Positions 1-11,951 of a stretch of 64,000 nt of DNA are shown here, piece by piece. This DNA is from Lycorma delicatula (lineage: Eukaryota; Arthropoda; Insecta; Hemiptera; Fulgoridae). Every line of letters begins with the position of its first letter. Position 1 is the stretch's first letter. The notes under the pieces were generated by a model. The model was not told where the DNA came from and did no database searches. It was given only the letters and a program-made list of their open reading frames with translations. A program made the translations under genes and the position numbers. The stretch is from assembly GCF_047948215.1 (NCBI RefSeq), contig NC_134456.1, forward strand, positions 57,985,029-58,049,028, read 5' to 3'.

Positions 1-770
1 ATTGTCGTGTAGCAATATCATACCTTTTCTTTGAGATCCACAACATTTTTCTCTAATTGCTGGCTTTACTTTTTTCATCCACATATCTGAGTGGTAGATA
101 CTGTTTGTTTTAAGCAGATTTCCCAAATAATCACAAAAGGCGACACACCTTGGGCATCCCTAAAAACAGTCAACATGACTTTTCCCGCTGATGCTTGCAT
201 TCTGAATTTCTTTCGGACAGGTGAGCTGTTGTGCTTCCATTTCATGCTTTGTCTTTTGGACTCTTGATTCAAAATGGTGAACCCAAGTTTCAAAACATGT
301 TAAAATTTTGTTTAGAAAAGGGTCACTTTCCCTTTCTTAGCATTCTTTCAAGTCTGTACACACTTTCGAGTTTTGTTTCCTTGTACTATCGTTAACTCTT
401 TTGGGACCCACCTTGCACTTGTTTAGCTGTACTTGAGCTTCTTACTGATAGAGCATTATGAACTGTGCCAACATTACTGCAACTGTTTTTGCTATATGTT
501 CAACTTAATACGTCAGTCTTCACGAATAATGTTGTCAATGTGAGTTTCAAGTGAAGGAGTTGACACCAACTGGCCGGCCAGAACATTGCTCGTCAGTCAC
601 TGAGGTTCATCAGTCACAATGAGTTTTTGAACTGTTCTACCCACTTACAAAAATTTCTGTGGTTCATAAAACTTTCTCCATACTGTAAAATCATCATTTG
701 AGAAAAGATTTTAGCTGGTTTTCACCTTCAGAAAGCAAAAACCGGATTATTGAACATTGTTCAATTAATG
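1..770 (-). mobile_element. Degenerate mariner transposase, cut by window edge
   Basis: Remnant of a mariner-type DNA transposon read on the minus strand. The reverse complement encodes mariner transposase hallmarks in broken frames: WVHHFE (about 263-290, around the first catalytic Asp/Glu block), SKRQSMKWKH followed by SAGKVMLTVF (about 165-265), and LHDN at the very edge (1-18), where the second catalytic Asp of mariner enzymes lies. Farther upstream, about 330-560, degraded pieces resemble the helix-turn-helix region and the WVPK/LT block. Several frameshifts and stops make it inactive. The C-terminal third, with the third catalytic Asp, lies outside the window. No terminal repeat could be placed. 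Family assignment is confident; subfamily is not. Confidence 0.75.
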
Positions 771-985
771 TGGAAACTTCAAGCGAACACACCATCGTTA
801 AATCCAATATTGAGCTTGTAAACAAAACATTTTTTGGCAGTCAGCTGTTCTCACTCATTCCAGTGATGCTACCCTAAAGTCAATAAAGTACAAAACTCAT
901 CCTAAAAACTGTTTCATTTCTACATCAATTTGTTTCTAATTATTGAATGTCCCCACATATTCCAAACACGAGATGATGTAATTTA

Positions 986-990
<5 letters not shown>

Positions 991-1062
<72 letters not shown>
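991..1062. repeat. Compound (TC)n-(TA)n microsatellite
   Basis: About 34 bp of TC repeats (991-1024) run directly into about 38 bp of TA repeats (1025-1062). The TC/TATATA junction coincides with the 5' end expected for the Helitron-like element that follows, so the TA run is probably an expanded element terminus. Confidence 0.95.
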
Positions 1063-1067
<5 letters not shown>

Positions 1068-1781
1068 GAATGTTTGTTTGTGCCATATGTGTTCCTAAAC
1101 CATTCCGTTCCGATCCAATGATGAAACTTTGGTGAATTGTTGTGCCCATGCCCATGAAGGTTTCTGTATTAGTTTGGACTCGCTAAGTGATGCTAGGGTC
1201 GAGATTTTCAGAAAATTGTATTTATGGTCTGATTTGGCTCATATTCAGAATATATATTAGTTATGTGAAAAAAATATTTTTGCAAAAAAAGGGAAAATGG
1301 GAAAGGGTTGAAGAGAGGAAGGAATTAAGACTGGAAGACAAAGAGGGAAAAACAAAAGGTTAAATTTTGTGATGTTCTGTAATGCTCAGTTTTTGTATTT
1401 ATACTTACATTTGAATTCATGTAATCTTTTTCTTTTTCCTGTTTATCCTCCGGTATCTACCGTTTAGATAATTCTTCAGAGGATGAATGAGAGGATGATA
1501 TGTATGAGTGTAAATGAAGTGTAGTCTTGTACATTCTCAGTTCGACCATTCCTGAGATGTGTGGTTAATTGAAACCCAACCGCCAACGAACACCGGTATC
1601 CACGATCTAGTATTCAAATCCATGTAAAAATAACTGGCTTGAACGCTGTAACTCTCGACTTCCAAATCAGCTGACTTGGGAAGACGCGTTACACCACTAG
1701 ACCAACCCGGTGGGTTTGAATTCATGTAATCTACATTTTTACTCAAATCTAGCAATAGCGAAGTATTGCCGGGTCAGTTAA
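1023..1781 (+). mobile_element. Helitron-like element copy, interrupted by a SINE
   Basis: Non-coding dispersed element, homologous by eye to 56415-57144. Both start with TC followed by a TA-rich run and a block reading AATGRATGTTTGTTTGT, share a central block (GAAGGTTTCTGTATTAGTTT here), and end with ACTCAAATCTAGCAATAG. The 3' end has a short hairpin (GCAATA/TATTGC around a 6-nt loop, 1752-1769). The terminal CTAG seen in the other copy is decayed to TTAA here (1778-1781). TC start, 3' hairpin and CTRR end are the known Helitron hallmarks. No helicase is encoded, so it is non-autonomous. A SINE with TSDs sits inside it (1410-1732). Confidence 0.65.
1410..1732 (-). mobile_element. tRNA-derived SINE (family 1) with 18-bp TSD
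   Basis: Short retroposon on the minus strand. An 18-bp direct repeat beginning TTTGAATTCATG flanks it exactly (1410-1427 and 1715-1732), a classic target-site duplication. The minus-strand head, just inside the right TSD, has a polymerase III A box (TGGTCTAGTGG) and a B-box-like GCGTTCAAGCC. The body continues with CAATTAACCACACATCTCAG and ends with a tail containing CATCCTCTGAAG, CCGGAGGATAAAC and an A-rich end. Related copies lie at 11341-11615 (full) and 47205-47373 (headless). It is inserted in the Helitron-like element, so it is the younger of the two. Confidence 0.88.
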
Positions 1782-4591
1782 TATACACACATCCAATTCT
1801 GTGAAATTGTAGAATATTCTTTAATTAATATAACAAACACAAAACTGAGGAGAAAATATTGTAGCACAGAAAATTTTGTTGTATATTTGATCTTAGATTC
1901 AGAGTAGCATAAGAACTAGGAATCTGTCTTAACAGACGATTTTAATAATGTAGATGTACATATGTAGATAGATAGATAGATGTAATGTAGATGATGTAGA
2001 CAGATTTAATAATGTGGGTATAGATGTACGTAGGTAATAGATGTAGGTTCAAATGTTTCATTCAAGATAAGTAAGATAAGCAAGTGTTTTGGATGATTTT
2101 TTTTAAGATTAATGTGGCTTCATCTTTCTGGTTAAATTAAAACTTAAAACAATAGAATATGGAGTTCTGAAAGGCAATGAAAAAGGTTTCTCAAAAACAT
2201 CATGTTAAATTGTTTTACAGAAACATTATTTGCAGAAGGTTATCAAAAATTAAAAATTTGTATTAATATTACTAATTTGGTAGACTTGCTATAGAAAAAA
2301 AAGCTATATATAGACTACTCAGTTTCCTGGTATTGTATAATTAAATTTCTCTTTCATTAAATAAATACTGTTTGTTGTACATGAGGGTTGAGTAACTTTA
2401 TGAATACCAAATAATGTACACTATTGAACTGCTAAAATACCTTATATGTAAAGAAAAGTAAGAAAATAAATAAGAAAAAAGAGAAGGAAAGAAGTTCACA
2501 ATTTAAGTATATTTAGTGATTTTCAATAAATCATTAGAACAAGAGATCAAAGAATTACATAATAAAAGAATACAACTGTTAAAAACAAGGAGAAAAGGAT
2601 TAATTAGTAACACAATATTCACCCCCCCCCTGAACAGTTTGTTATATAAATCTAGTAGGATTTAAACAAGAATCCAAAAGAACAAACAAGAAAAGAGTTT
2701 TTAAAGTAAAATCAAAAAACTCGTAAAAATATTTTTTTACACAGTCTTCAGTGATCATATTTCAATCCTTACTTGTTTATTTTTTTGTTTATTACCACTT
2801 ATAACTATTATTTACTTAAAAAAATTAGGCTGTTAAAAATTTTATTCAAAGGAAACTTAGATATGCCCTTTTGAATTAGGAAATTCTTAACTGTTGTGTA
2901 TTCACTAAATTCAGTTCTGTGGCATTTGCTGCTAAGTAATTGTAAGTTTATTACAATTTCAAAAAAAAAATTTGGAATGAAATTAAATATGACTATATTT
3001 TAATTACTTTGCATTTATTTTGTAAATAATAAAGTATTTAATAAAGTAGATAAATTTTTATAAATAGATTTTTTGAGTCCACAAACCATGAAAACTACCT
3101 TTGGAGCCCAGCCAACCGATTTAAGACTCCTGTGTTACATCATTTTATTCTTTATTAAAAGACTACTATTGGAATGATAATTGAAGATAGATCATGGATG
3201 AACTTATCTATTCAAAATGCAAAACACAACAATCTACTCAAATATATACAAAACATCTAATGATTTTGCAAAAAAATATTTGGCAGTTTTTGGTCTTCCA
3301 GGGCGAGAAGGACAAATTCTTACAGTACACTTTTTTAAAAACATTCTACTCTGTTGGACACAGTTGATTTACTTACTAGTTCTCTCTTTTGAAATCTATT
3401 ATTAAGAAGATCACATACTATTTGTAAAGGCTACAACAACTCTCACTATACCCGTACATCTACAGTTATTCTTAAACTACACATTTATCATTTGATAAAA
3501 TTAAATTAATAAAAACAGATACTGGAAGAAACATATTTGAACCATTACAGCTTAATTCTCCAATATATAATATATATAAACAATATAATAATATAATCAA
3601 TATATAATATATATAAACAATATAATAATATAATCAATATATAATATATATAAAATATATCAATATATAATTAATTTAGAGAATCAAGTACTGTACTTGT
3701 ATGTTAAGTTAGCAACAATTTTTATATTGTTTAAATAAAAATTTTTTTCCAAAATTTATTGTATTAAGTAATTTAGGATCAACACATTCAATTTCAAAAT
3801 CAATATTGTGAATTATAGTAAATAATATAAATTTGCCTGACCATTTAATTGTAGTAGTGTTGCAGATCAACTTATCTATATTACTACTACTATTATAGTG
3901 ATGACATTTATTAGTGTTTGGACCATTAATCTAACATTAACTATAATTCTGAAGGTATTACAAAATTAAAAAGTACGATAGGGAATTTTACCTTATTTTA
4001 TTACTACTGAAGATATTTATCGAAAAACGTTTTACAATCTTTTTCTTGTGAAATCTTACATTAAAATCATGTAATACATGTTCCACCTTCCAATTTAAAA
4101 ACAGTTTGATTCAATATGGTGGATAAAAATTTTAATCATACCATAAAATATGATATCCACACTTATTTCTACCTACTAATATACCTCAATTTTGAAATAT
4201 TAAGCCATTTACATTCTTTAATATCACCCTATATTTTCTTAGATGCTTGCTAAAATGCTAAGTGTTTTTTATTACAAACACACTCTTTGCAGATAAAAAT
4301 GTTTAGATATATTGAAACTAATTTGTACTGCCAGAAGGTGTGTGGTTCAGATAGCTATGTTACTAATCACATAAATGTCTGTAGTATTTTGAAAACTTTC
4401 TTCTTACAACATTTTAACACTTGTCATTACAGTCAACATGATTAACACATTATGTAAATATTTAATATTTATTGCTGTAAATATTTCATTTCCAAAATGG
4501 AGGCTGTAAATATTATAGTAGCATTAAATCTTTGTCAAAGATATTTTAATAAAAATTATTATAAAAATCAAATTTAAGTAAGCATACTTAC
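1782..4591. other. AT-rich DNA, no gene found
   Basis: Contains a GATA-rich stretch (about 1968-1981), a C9 run (2623-2631), a 37-bp tandem repeat (3561-3652) and otherwise unassigned AT-rich sequence. The next exon of the minus-strand gene would have to begin in codon phase 1; I could not place one here, so it is either very short or beyond the left edge. Confidence 0.6.
3561..3652. repeat. 37-bp tandem repeat, about 2.5 copies
   Basis: Unit starts CAATATATAATATATATAAA and restarts at 3561, 3598 and 3635, exactly 37 bp apart. The first two copies are essentially identical; the third degenerates after about 18 bp. It is a minisatellite of A/T with regularly placed C residues. Confidence 0.9.
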
Positions 4592-4768
4592 GATCATCAT
4601 TAATTTTAAGTACTCTTTTAATAGCTTCATGGAAATCTTTTAAATTTAATTGACCCTGACAATTCAGTTCAGAAAGAGATTGAAGAAGATCACTTTTCTT
4701 AGTCATTAAATCAACTTCCCAATGAAAATGTTCTTTACTACCCAAGTCTTTTTCAGAAAGTGTTGAAC
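4592..4768 (-). CDS. Exon 7 of unidentified Ser/Pro-rich protein gene
   Basis: Coding exon of the long minus-strand gene. The acceptor is TTATGCCCAG, the donor C|GTAAGTATGC, close to ideal. It is entered in phase 1, joining the single G left by exon 6 to GT (Gly), and leaves in phase 1. It encodes about 59 residues beginning STLSEKDLGSKEHFHWEV, then DLLQSLSELNCQGQLNLKDF and AIKRVLKINDD. The composition changes from the disordered upstream exons to a mixed hydrophobic/charged segment that looks like amphipathic helices, so this may start a folded domain. I do not recognise it. The protein must continue in further exons to the left because there is no stop before the donor. Frame continuity with exon 6 and the consensus splice sites are the evidence. 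Confidence 0.75.
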
Positions 4769-7598
4769 CTGGGCATAATAAAAAAGCAATCTTAAATATT
4801 TATAAATATTAACTTAATATGTAATTGATACCATTATGGATTACTAGTAGTAAAGTAATTAATAAAATTCTGTGTCTGAGGATCTGGCCACATTACAACT
4901 AACTAATGAGAATCCAATGTCATATTTTTGGGAAAACTGAATGCACAATCTTTAATTTTTCAAATAGAGATTCAAATAATTAAAATTTTTGGTCAATTAA
5001 AATTGATCTAAGACAATATTTTTGAGGTATATTTCAGTCATACTTTAAAATGATCCATTTAAACAGGTGAGAGTTCTTACAGATGGCACTAATTGTTAAT
5101 AAGGGAGGTGACTGTCCTTACTCTTTAGACTAGTATGAATGTGTCATTTGGTGAAAAAGGGTTGGCGGCCTGATGTAACCTTACATAAGTAAGGTTACAT
5201 TGGAGAGCATTCATCTCTGAATGCTTACATCCAGTTAATAATCTTGTTTGTAATAAATGTAATGATATAACAGAGAAGTATACACTCAAGAAATGTTTAA
5301 ATTAGTTGTGGGCAAACTGAATGAGATAAGAAAAGAACAAAAATTAAGGAAATTAATAAATAAATTATAAATAACTATAAATTTTTTGTATGGGTATGTA
5401 TGCAGATTATTATGATTAGATGGGGGATTATTATGGTAGCAAGTTTCTTGCTACCATTTACTAATAATGTACAACAAACATATAAATATGGCAGTTATCA
5501 AATATCTTGTTAAAATTAAAGGTTTTTCAAAGATTGAGAATTAAAATAAATATTTAATATGAATGTCCATGATTGTGGTATATATGTTTCAATAAAAATA
5601 GTAACAAACCCTTACACAACTGTTTTGCGATTATAAACATTTCCAATTTTGCACTTATGTCACCTAATGATCAGAACACTACACTTCTGAATTTTATAGC
5701 AACTCCAGTTTTTTGTAAAAAAATTTCTCTCCCGCCCCTCTCTCTCTCTCTCTTGCTCTTTGGAGGAAGAGCAGATATATTTCTGAGTTTTTCTCTAATA
5801 TGTATTCTACATATATGGTCAGAAAGTTACAAATTCCAGCAAACTTCCTCTGATATTTCCTTTATGATGATAAAACCAATATCGCACACTATAATTCTTC
5901 CTTTCTACTATTTCTCTCATTCATTTTCCTTCTGAATGTGTCCAGAATGTGTTTTCAATTTTGCATTTTCGGTAAAAACATCATCATCATAATGAGAAAA
6001 TCATTTCTACAATCAAATCATGAAGTTTTGTTATTATAAACCATTAATTTATTGGTGGGATACACTGCTTAATTTTTTATAGTATCCCAATTTTTTATAG
6101 TTTATAGTGGTGATTTGATTAAAAATTATGGATAATCTGTGCATGTTTATTGAATCTACATAGTTGGGGTTAAATCAAAGTCTGACATACAACATGAACA
6201 TTAAAATTATATGTTTACAGATGTTAAAAACTGGCCCATTTGTCAAATTATTTTCATCATAAACTCAAATCAACACATTACTTGTACTTTTTTGTTAAAT
6301 TCTGAAATAACATGTTCTATTTCTAGGCTTAAAAGTTAATGGGCATAAATTCAGTTGTGTGTATTGTGTCTATATTGCAAGTTTTACAATCATCCAGTTC
6401 TTTTATTTAAAAACTACATATACATTTTTTTGTATTAAACTGCATGGAAATCTTATACAAGCTTCATGAGAATTTTTGAATTCAGAATGTTTCAATAAAC
6501 TTTTTTATAAGGAGATATGAAAAATTTAAAATCGCATTGAGATAATGCAATGTATAAATAATATTCTAAACAGATTTGTGTGTTTTACAGTATCAACAAA
6601 TCTAAATGAGGAATAAAGCTACTGGAAAGTGTGAAAAAGGATTTGACTAAGAGGATAGTTACTTGTTCTCATTAAATAAGTTATGTAGTTATTGTCTAGG
6701 GATTTTAGTAACCAAATAATAGTAATATAAAAAAGGCCTATCACCTTCTCGAGAAAGACATTTGCTGAACAAATTTTCAATTAATTACAAGAAATCACTT
6801 TTAAGCTTACAAAAGGCTTTGAGATGATAAGACATTTTGGTAAGAAGGTTCATGTACATCCTGAGAAATTCTTGCACAGAAGCTTGTTTGCCACCTGGAG
6901 TAATGGATATTTAATAAAAGATTGATGGGGCATAGTGAAAGATCAGAATATTATGCAGTTTATAATAGAATCTAATTGTATTTAGGAAAATTAATATTAG
7001 AAACAAGATTGATGAATTTAGCAAAATGTTTGTTAGTGCCAGATTTGAAGCTAGGTGTAGCAGCTCTGTTGGCACTGAACAGCAGATGCAAGAACATCTC
7101 TTTGATGCTTGGATCAAAGAGCAGAGGAGCGTAAGCCAAATTATTCAATTATCCAAAATTTCTTATTAAATTTTCTTTATTTTTTTATTTATTTTATAAG
7201 TGGATTTCACTCATATTCATTTCATTAACTCAGCCTGTTTACCAGATTCTCATTCTCACTGACCCTTCATGATATGGTCAAAATAACTTCATTTAAAGAA
7301 TAATTAGAATTTTTGTTTCTACTTTATATTTTTTATTATTAATAATACAATGTATATTTAATTATACAATGTAAAAGCTAATTTATTATTTAAAAATCTG
7401 TGCATCTCAGAGGGGGTGGAGCAAATCAAGAAAATTTAAATTAAATATTATGTTGAGAATCTAAATTTAGGCCTCTGTTTCTATTGTTTTCTTATGAGAA
7501 ATTGTACTTTAATACAATCTGCACACAAGAAATGTAATGCTCATACTAATAGTTCCAATATTTAACATTAAAATCATGTAAAAATAATTATTACTGAC
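4769..7598 (-). other. Intron 6 of the minus-strand gene
   Basis: About 2.8 kb of AT-rich sequence between exons 6 and 7. It carries two neighbouring perfect hairpins (5173-5225) and a short CT run near 5740. No coding or mobile sequence was recognised. Confidence 0.65.
5173..5225. repeat. Two adjacent perfect hairpins
   Basis: First hairpin: 12-bp arms ATGTAACCTTAC / GTAAGGTTACAT (5173-5184, 5189-5200) with loop ATAA. Second: 8-bp arms AGCATTCA / TGAATGCT (5206-5213, 5218-5225) with loop TCTC. Only five bases separate them. Confidence 0.9.
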
Positions 7599-7788
7599 CA
7601 TCCCTGATTAGTCTTGGAAATGTTTCACCAGCTCCATCTTTTGCAGGCATAATGAAATTTATTGATTTATTTCCATCAGACTTATTTGCAGACAGACATT
7701 CTACTTGAGTTTCCTCAGTTTTATCTAGTTCATCGATTTCTTTCATCTTATTCATTTTATTGCACATTTCATCAAACATTTTTTGAAA
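7599..7788 (-). CDS. Exon 6 of unidentified Ser/Pro-rich protein gene
   Basis: Coding exon with acceptor TTATTTTGTAG and donor G|GTCAGTAAT (serviceable but not ideal). It is entered in phase 0, exactly as exon 5 leaves, and exits in phase 1. It encodes about 63 residues starting FQKMFDEMCNKMNKMKEID and passing through KTEETQVECLSANKS to KDGAGETFPRLIRDG. The first 25 residues alternate Met/Phe with Lys/Asp/Glu and could form a short coiled coil; the rest is polar. No known domain was recognised. Together with exon 7 it marks a transition out of the Ser-rich N-terminal region. Confidence 0.77.
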
Positions 7789-7964
7789 CTACAAAATAAG
7801 TAATTTAATAGCAAATATATGCAAGAGACCCAATTGATTGGATTATTAAAAATTAGATTTTTAATAAAAAATAATATTAATAAATTTAATATTAAAATTT
7901 TTTTTAATAAAAAATTATTTTTTTAAATATAAAATTATGTTTATATATTACATTTATACCTGGA

Positions 7965-10225
7965 AAGCATAAGGCCTCCCGTTACACACAGTGGCAGGCC
8001 ATCACTACAAGTGTCAATGCCTCCCCTAAGGGTGGATGAGTGGTAGTGGGTTTAGGACACTATTGTCCTTAGGGTGAGAAACTGCTTCTAAAGGCAGATG
8101 AACTTATTTATGAGGTCAGCAGTATTGGAATACAGAAGGAAACTGAAAACCACTGCATTGAAGATCTTAGTTTTATTCCTAGAAAGACACCATTTGATAT
8201 CTTCTTTTGTTAAATAAGAGGTAAATATGACTTCCCAATCAGATTTCTGGGAGAAACAACTACAAATAGGAATTGGAATGTTACAAGCAGGCAAATTGGA
8301 GAACATGAAAAATGAGATAAGTTAAATAGAATTGATATAATCGGGTCTGAGTGAGGTTAGATGGGAAGGGAAAGGTGAAATTAGGAGTGGAAAAGTTACC
8401 TACAATATTTTAGCAGTAAGAAAGGAAATTGAGTACAAATTGCAGTAAGGAATGGAATAGAAAAAAGAGTACAGAAAGTTATTTACATAGATAAGAACTG
8501 TAGCATTAAGGATAGCAATGATTACATGCCAACATATACATGGTATGAAGATGAAATATAAAGGATGTATGAAAATATTGAAAAGTTAATTGAATAAGAA
8601 CAAGATTGTTTTAGAGTGATTATGGAGGATTGGAATGCTGTAGTAGGGCAAAGTGGTGGTAGGAAAGAAGTTTGTAAATATGGTCTAGGAATAAGGAACT
8701 AAAGAGGAGATACATGGTTACTAATATACGTGGTTTAAACCTGGTATAGCTACATGAAATGGCCATGTGTTACTGATGATGGAAATGAATATAGTCATCA
8801 TGAAAGTTAAGATGGCAAAAAATATTAAAAAATGAAATTTTGATAAATTGCAGGAATAGGTAGAATAGGAAAATTAGAGAAGGCTATTGCTGATGGGGAA
8901 TAAGAAAATGAGGGCGCAGAAGATTCATGGGGAAGATTAAAGAAAGCTTTGAAAGAAATAGGACTTGAATAAAATTGCAAAAAAATTGTGGTTAACACCT
9001 GAAGGGATGCAAGAGAGACAAAAATAAAAAAAAATAAATGGGGTAGTAATAGAGATCAATGTATAGAGAATAAATATCTATATCTTAAGAAAGCAAAAGA
9101 AAGTTGGTTGAAGTATATCTGATGAATAAGAAAGTAAAAATTAGCAAATTAAATAAATGGCTTGGCAGAGGTAAGCGAGAGAAATTGAAGGAAAAAATTG
9201 TAAGGAAGAGTACACATAAGGAAGAATAGATGTGAAGAATATATAAAGGACTTAATAAATCTCCTCTCTTATATAATAAGAGAGGAGAAAAATGGATTTG
9301 ACAATAGAATTAAAGGATGATGTATAGAAAAGCTTGATAAGGGGTCACCAATATTATGGTTAGAAGTAAGGAAAGCAATAAAGAAAATTAAAAACAAATG
9401 AGTACAAAAGCTATAAAATTCCATTTCCATATCCCACATACAAGCTTACGATGCAATATCGTAATAGAGTGGTCAGAAGATTGCTTGTGTGAGATTTGTG
9501 GATGACACTAAAATGTTACAGAGGATGGTAAAGTTAGAAGAAGTGATGATTGAATATGACATGAAAATTAATGTAGTGAATGAGAGTTAATGACAAAGAT
9601 AGTATGAAAGTGCAAACAAAGAAAGGGAAATTAAATTGAGGAATACATACAATAATATTTAGGAAGTATGTTAAATGATATAATTGGAGGAGTGATACAA
9701 AAATTTAGTCAAGAATAGCCATAGCAAAGGAGGCCTTTAATAAGAATAAATTGCTTTATAGCAAAATAAACTTTGATTTTACGAAAAGGCTGATCAAATG
9801 TTATGCATGCAGTGTGATTTTATATGGATAAGAAGCGTGGACTTTGGGCAACAGAGAGAAGGATAAGATCAAAGTAATGGAAATTTACATATGGAGGAGA
9901 ATGGAGATTTAGTGGGTAAAAATAGTAATGAGAATGTATATTGAAAAGGGTAAAGGAAGAAAGAAAACTGTTGGAAACAAAAAGAGGAAGGGCAACTGGA
10001 TTGGTCATATATTATGAGGAAAAGGTATTATTAACAACCATGGAGGATACTGTGAATGGGTAAAGGAGAGGAGAAGGAGGAGGAGGAGGAAGAAGACTAA
10101 AGATGATAGATGACATCAAGAATGGAAGTAAGAAGGATATCAAGGAACTGGCCTGGGACAAAGAACTGGAGACGTTATGGTGTCAGGTACTTGCCAGTGG
10201 GCAGAATAACTCATGATTTTTAATA
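7965..10225 (+). mobile_element. Degenerate LINE (RTE/CFDP2-like endonuclease-RT) remnant
   Basis: Non-LTR retrotransposon remnant in sense orientation, lying in the intron between exons 5 and 6 (antisense to the gene). The 5' part (7970-8330) is the untranslated leader with phrases such as CTCCCCTAAGGGTGGATGAG. From 8335 the frame-broken endonuclease reads IIG(L)SE, VRWEGKGEIRSGKVTYNI and later DCFRVIMEDWNAVVGQSGG, matching the GDWNA block of apurinic-type endonucleases. The reverse transcriptase core is mostly deleted. The C-terminal end (9830-10210) reads GRPRRRKKTKDD-like and a terminal CQWAE motif. Many stops; inactive. Clade is inferred from the endonuclease and the C-terminal motifs. 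Confidence 0.72.
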
Positions 10226-11329
10226 TAAAATGTTATTAATTGGTCAGCACAGATAGTCTGATTTAAACTTAAATAATTATGCTAAATAAATGAATCTTTT
10301 GTAAATTCATAAAAATATTTTTTTCTAATTATTCTGTATTTCCTTCATCAGCGGTGTTGAGAATAGCCTCAGTAATTATAAACTGTATATGTTTAACTCT
10401 ATGATTAACATGATAAAGTGTGGTATAAAAATTTAAAAACAAATTATTAACTAAAGAGTATTCTAAATTTAAATGCTACAATGCATTTAAAATTGTAAAT
10501 TTATATCTGTATCGCAAAAGAAACTCTGCCAGAGTTGCATTATTTCAGGATCCACAGAAAATTCTGAATTGAATATCTAACATAAAACACACTTACAGAG
10601 TGTGTTTTCCATTGGATGTATATTTGTAATAATGTTATATTCCCTTTAAGGTAAATAGGCTGAAGATATCGCTGTATGGCTGTATCTCACCTGCATTTCA
10701 GTGGGCTTTGCATACTCATACACAAAATACATTTGGCTGAGTGTAGACAAACAAGGAATCTCTTTGTTCTTCACTTTCCCTGGTAAACCTGTAATCAGTT
10801 TCTGGTTATTCTAGAAAACCAGATCGTTTTTGGGTTGACTGTCAAGACATGTCACCTACAACCATTATAGTTATTGGCATGTAACATCTATTTTAAAATA
10901 ACATATCTTAAACATTATACTGTTAATTTATTATAATATATATTTCATATTATTTGTCTGGCATTTAAATTAATGAACTATTTTAGTTTTGGTATTCCAT
11001 TTTATGAATTTTATATTTATATTTTAACAGTATTTTTATTATTTTAACATTTTTTTGTTCTATGATCATTTATATAATCATATAAAAGTGAATTTTCTTC
11101 TTTTTTTGAATACTATTTGCATCATTATATTTCCTTTATTTATAAACACTTCAATATTCCTGTTACAAATTTGTGGTTTGTATTAATTTTGCAGATTTGT
11201 TTGTGTTTTGACATCAGATAAATTATTAATTTTATTTATCAATATTGGTTACTTGTAAATAATGTTCTGAAGCTCAGTAACGCTGGGGGAACGCTAATTA
11301 ATTTAAAATTAGAAATGGATATGTCTAGC
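10226..11329. other. AT-rich intronic DNA, nothing recognised
   Basis: Part of intron 5 of the minus-strand gene. I see no coding, repeat or RNA signal I can support. Confidence 0.5.
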
Positions 11330-11626
11330 TGTAACCTATCAACCCATTGGGGGTTGGTCTAGTGGTTAAACTAACAACTTTGAAGTCGAGAGTTCTAAGG
11401 TTCAAATCCTAGTAAAGACAGTTACTTTTATACTAAAGATTTGAATACTAAATCATGGATACCTGTGTAATTTGATGCTTGGGTTTCAATTAACCACACA
11501 TCTCAGGATGCTGTACAAGACTACAGAGTTCATACATATCATCCTCCTTTATCGTCTGAAATAATATCCCTTACTTCAAAGGTTCTGGAGGCTAACAGAA
11601 AAAAAGAAGAAAAGTTGTAACCTATC
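11330..11626 (+). mobile_element. tRNA-derived SINE (family 1) with 11-bp TSD
   Basis: Plus-strand copy of the same SINE family as 1410-1732. The head has the A box TGGTCTAGTGG and B box GGTTCAAATCC at normal tRNA spacing. The body shares CAATTAACCACACATCTCAG and the tail has TCCTCCTTTATCGTCTGAA and GGAGGCTAACAG before an A/G-rich end. The direct repeat TGTAACCTATC flanks it (11330-11340 and 11616-11626). Confidence 0.85.
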
Positions 11627-11951
11627 CATTTCTTGATCAAATGTTTATTCGGTCAGGGGATCATAGCATAATTACTACAAAAGTAAGTTAAGTGCAGGGA
11701 TAAAAAAATTGGGCAATTACAAGTAGCATGACGAGATTATTATTTAATATTTTAGCCAAGAGTAAAACAATAATGCAGGTTCATACATCAATTTTTTCAG
11801 CAGAATGTATGAAGAAATAGATGATCTAATGATGAAAAAATTGGTGTAAAAGAGGTGATTTGCTAGTAATGATTGGATGCCATAGTAGGAGAAGGATAAA
11901 GAAGGGAAAGTAATTAGGAGAATACATAAGTCTGTGATGGTTGTGGTTTAG

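Noticed and set aside
1537..1755. A minus-strand protein of about 72 residues containing NPPGWSSGVTRLPKSADLE
   Set aside because: It is a translation of the SINE's tRNA-like head and body plus the adjoining TSD.
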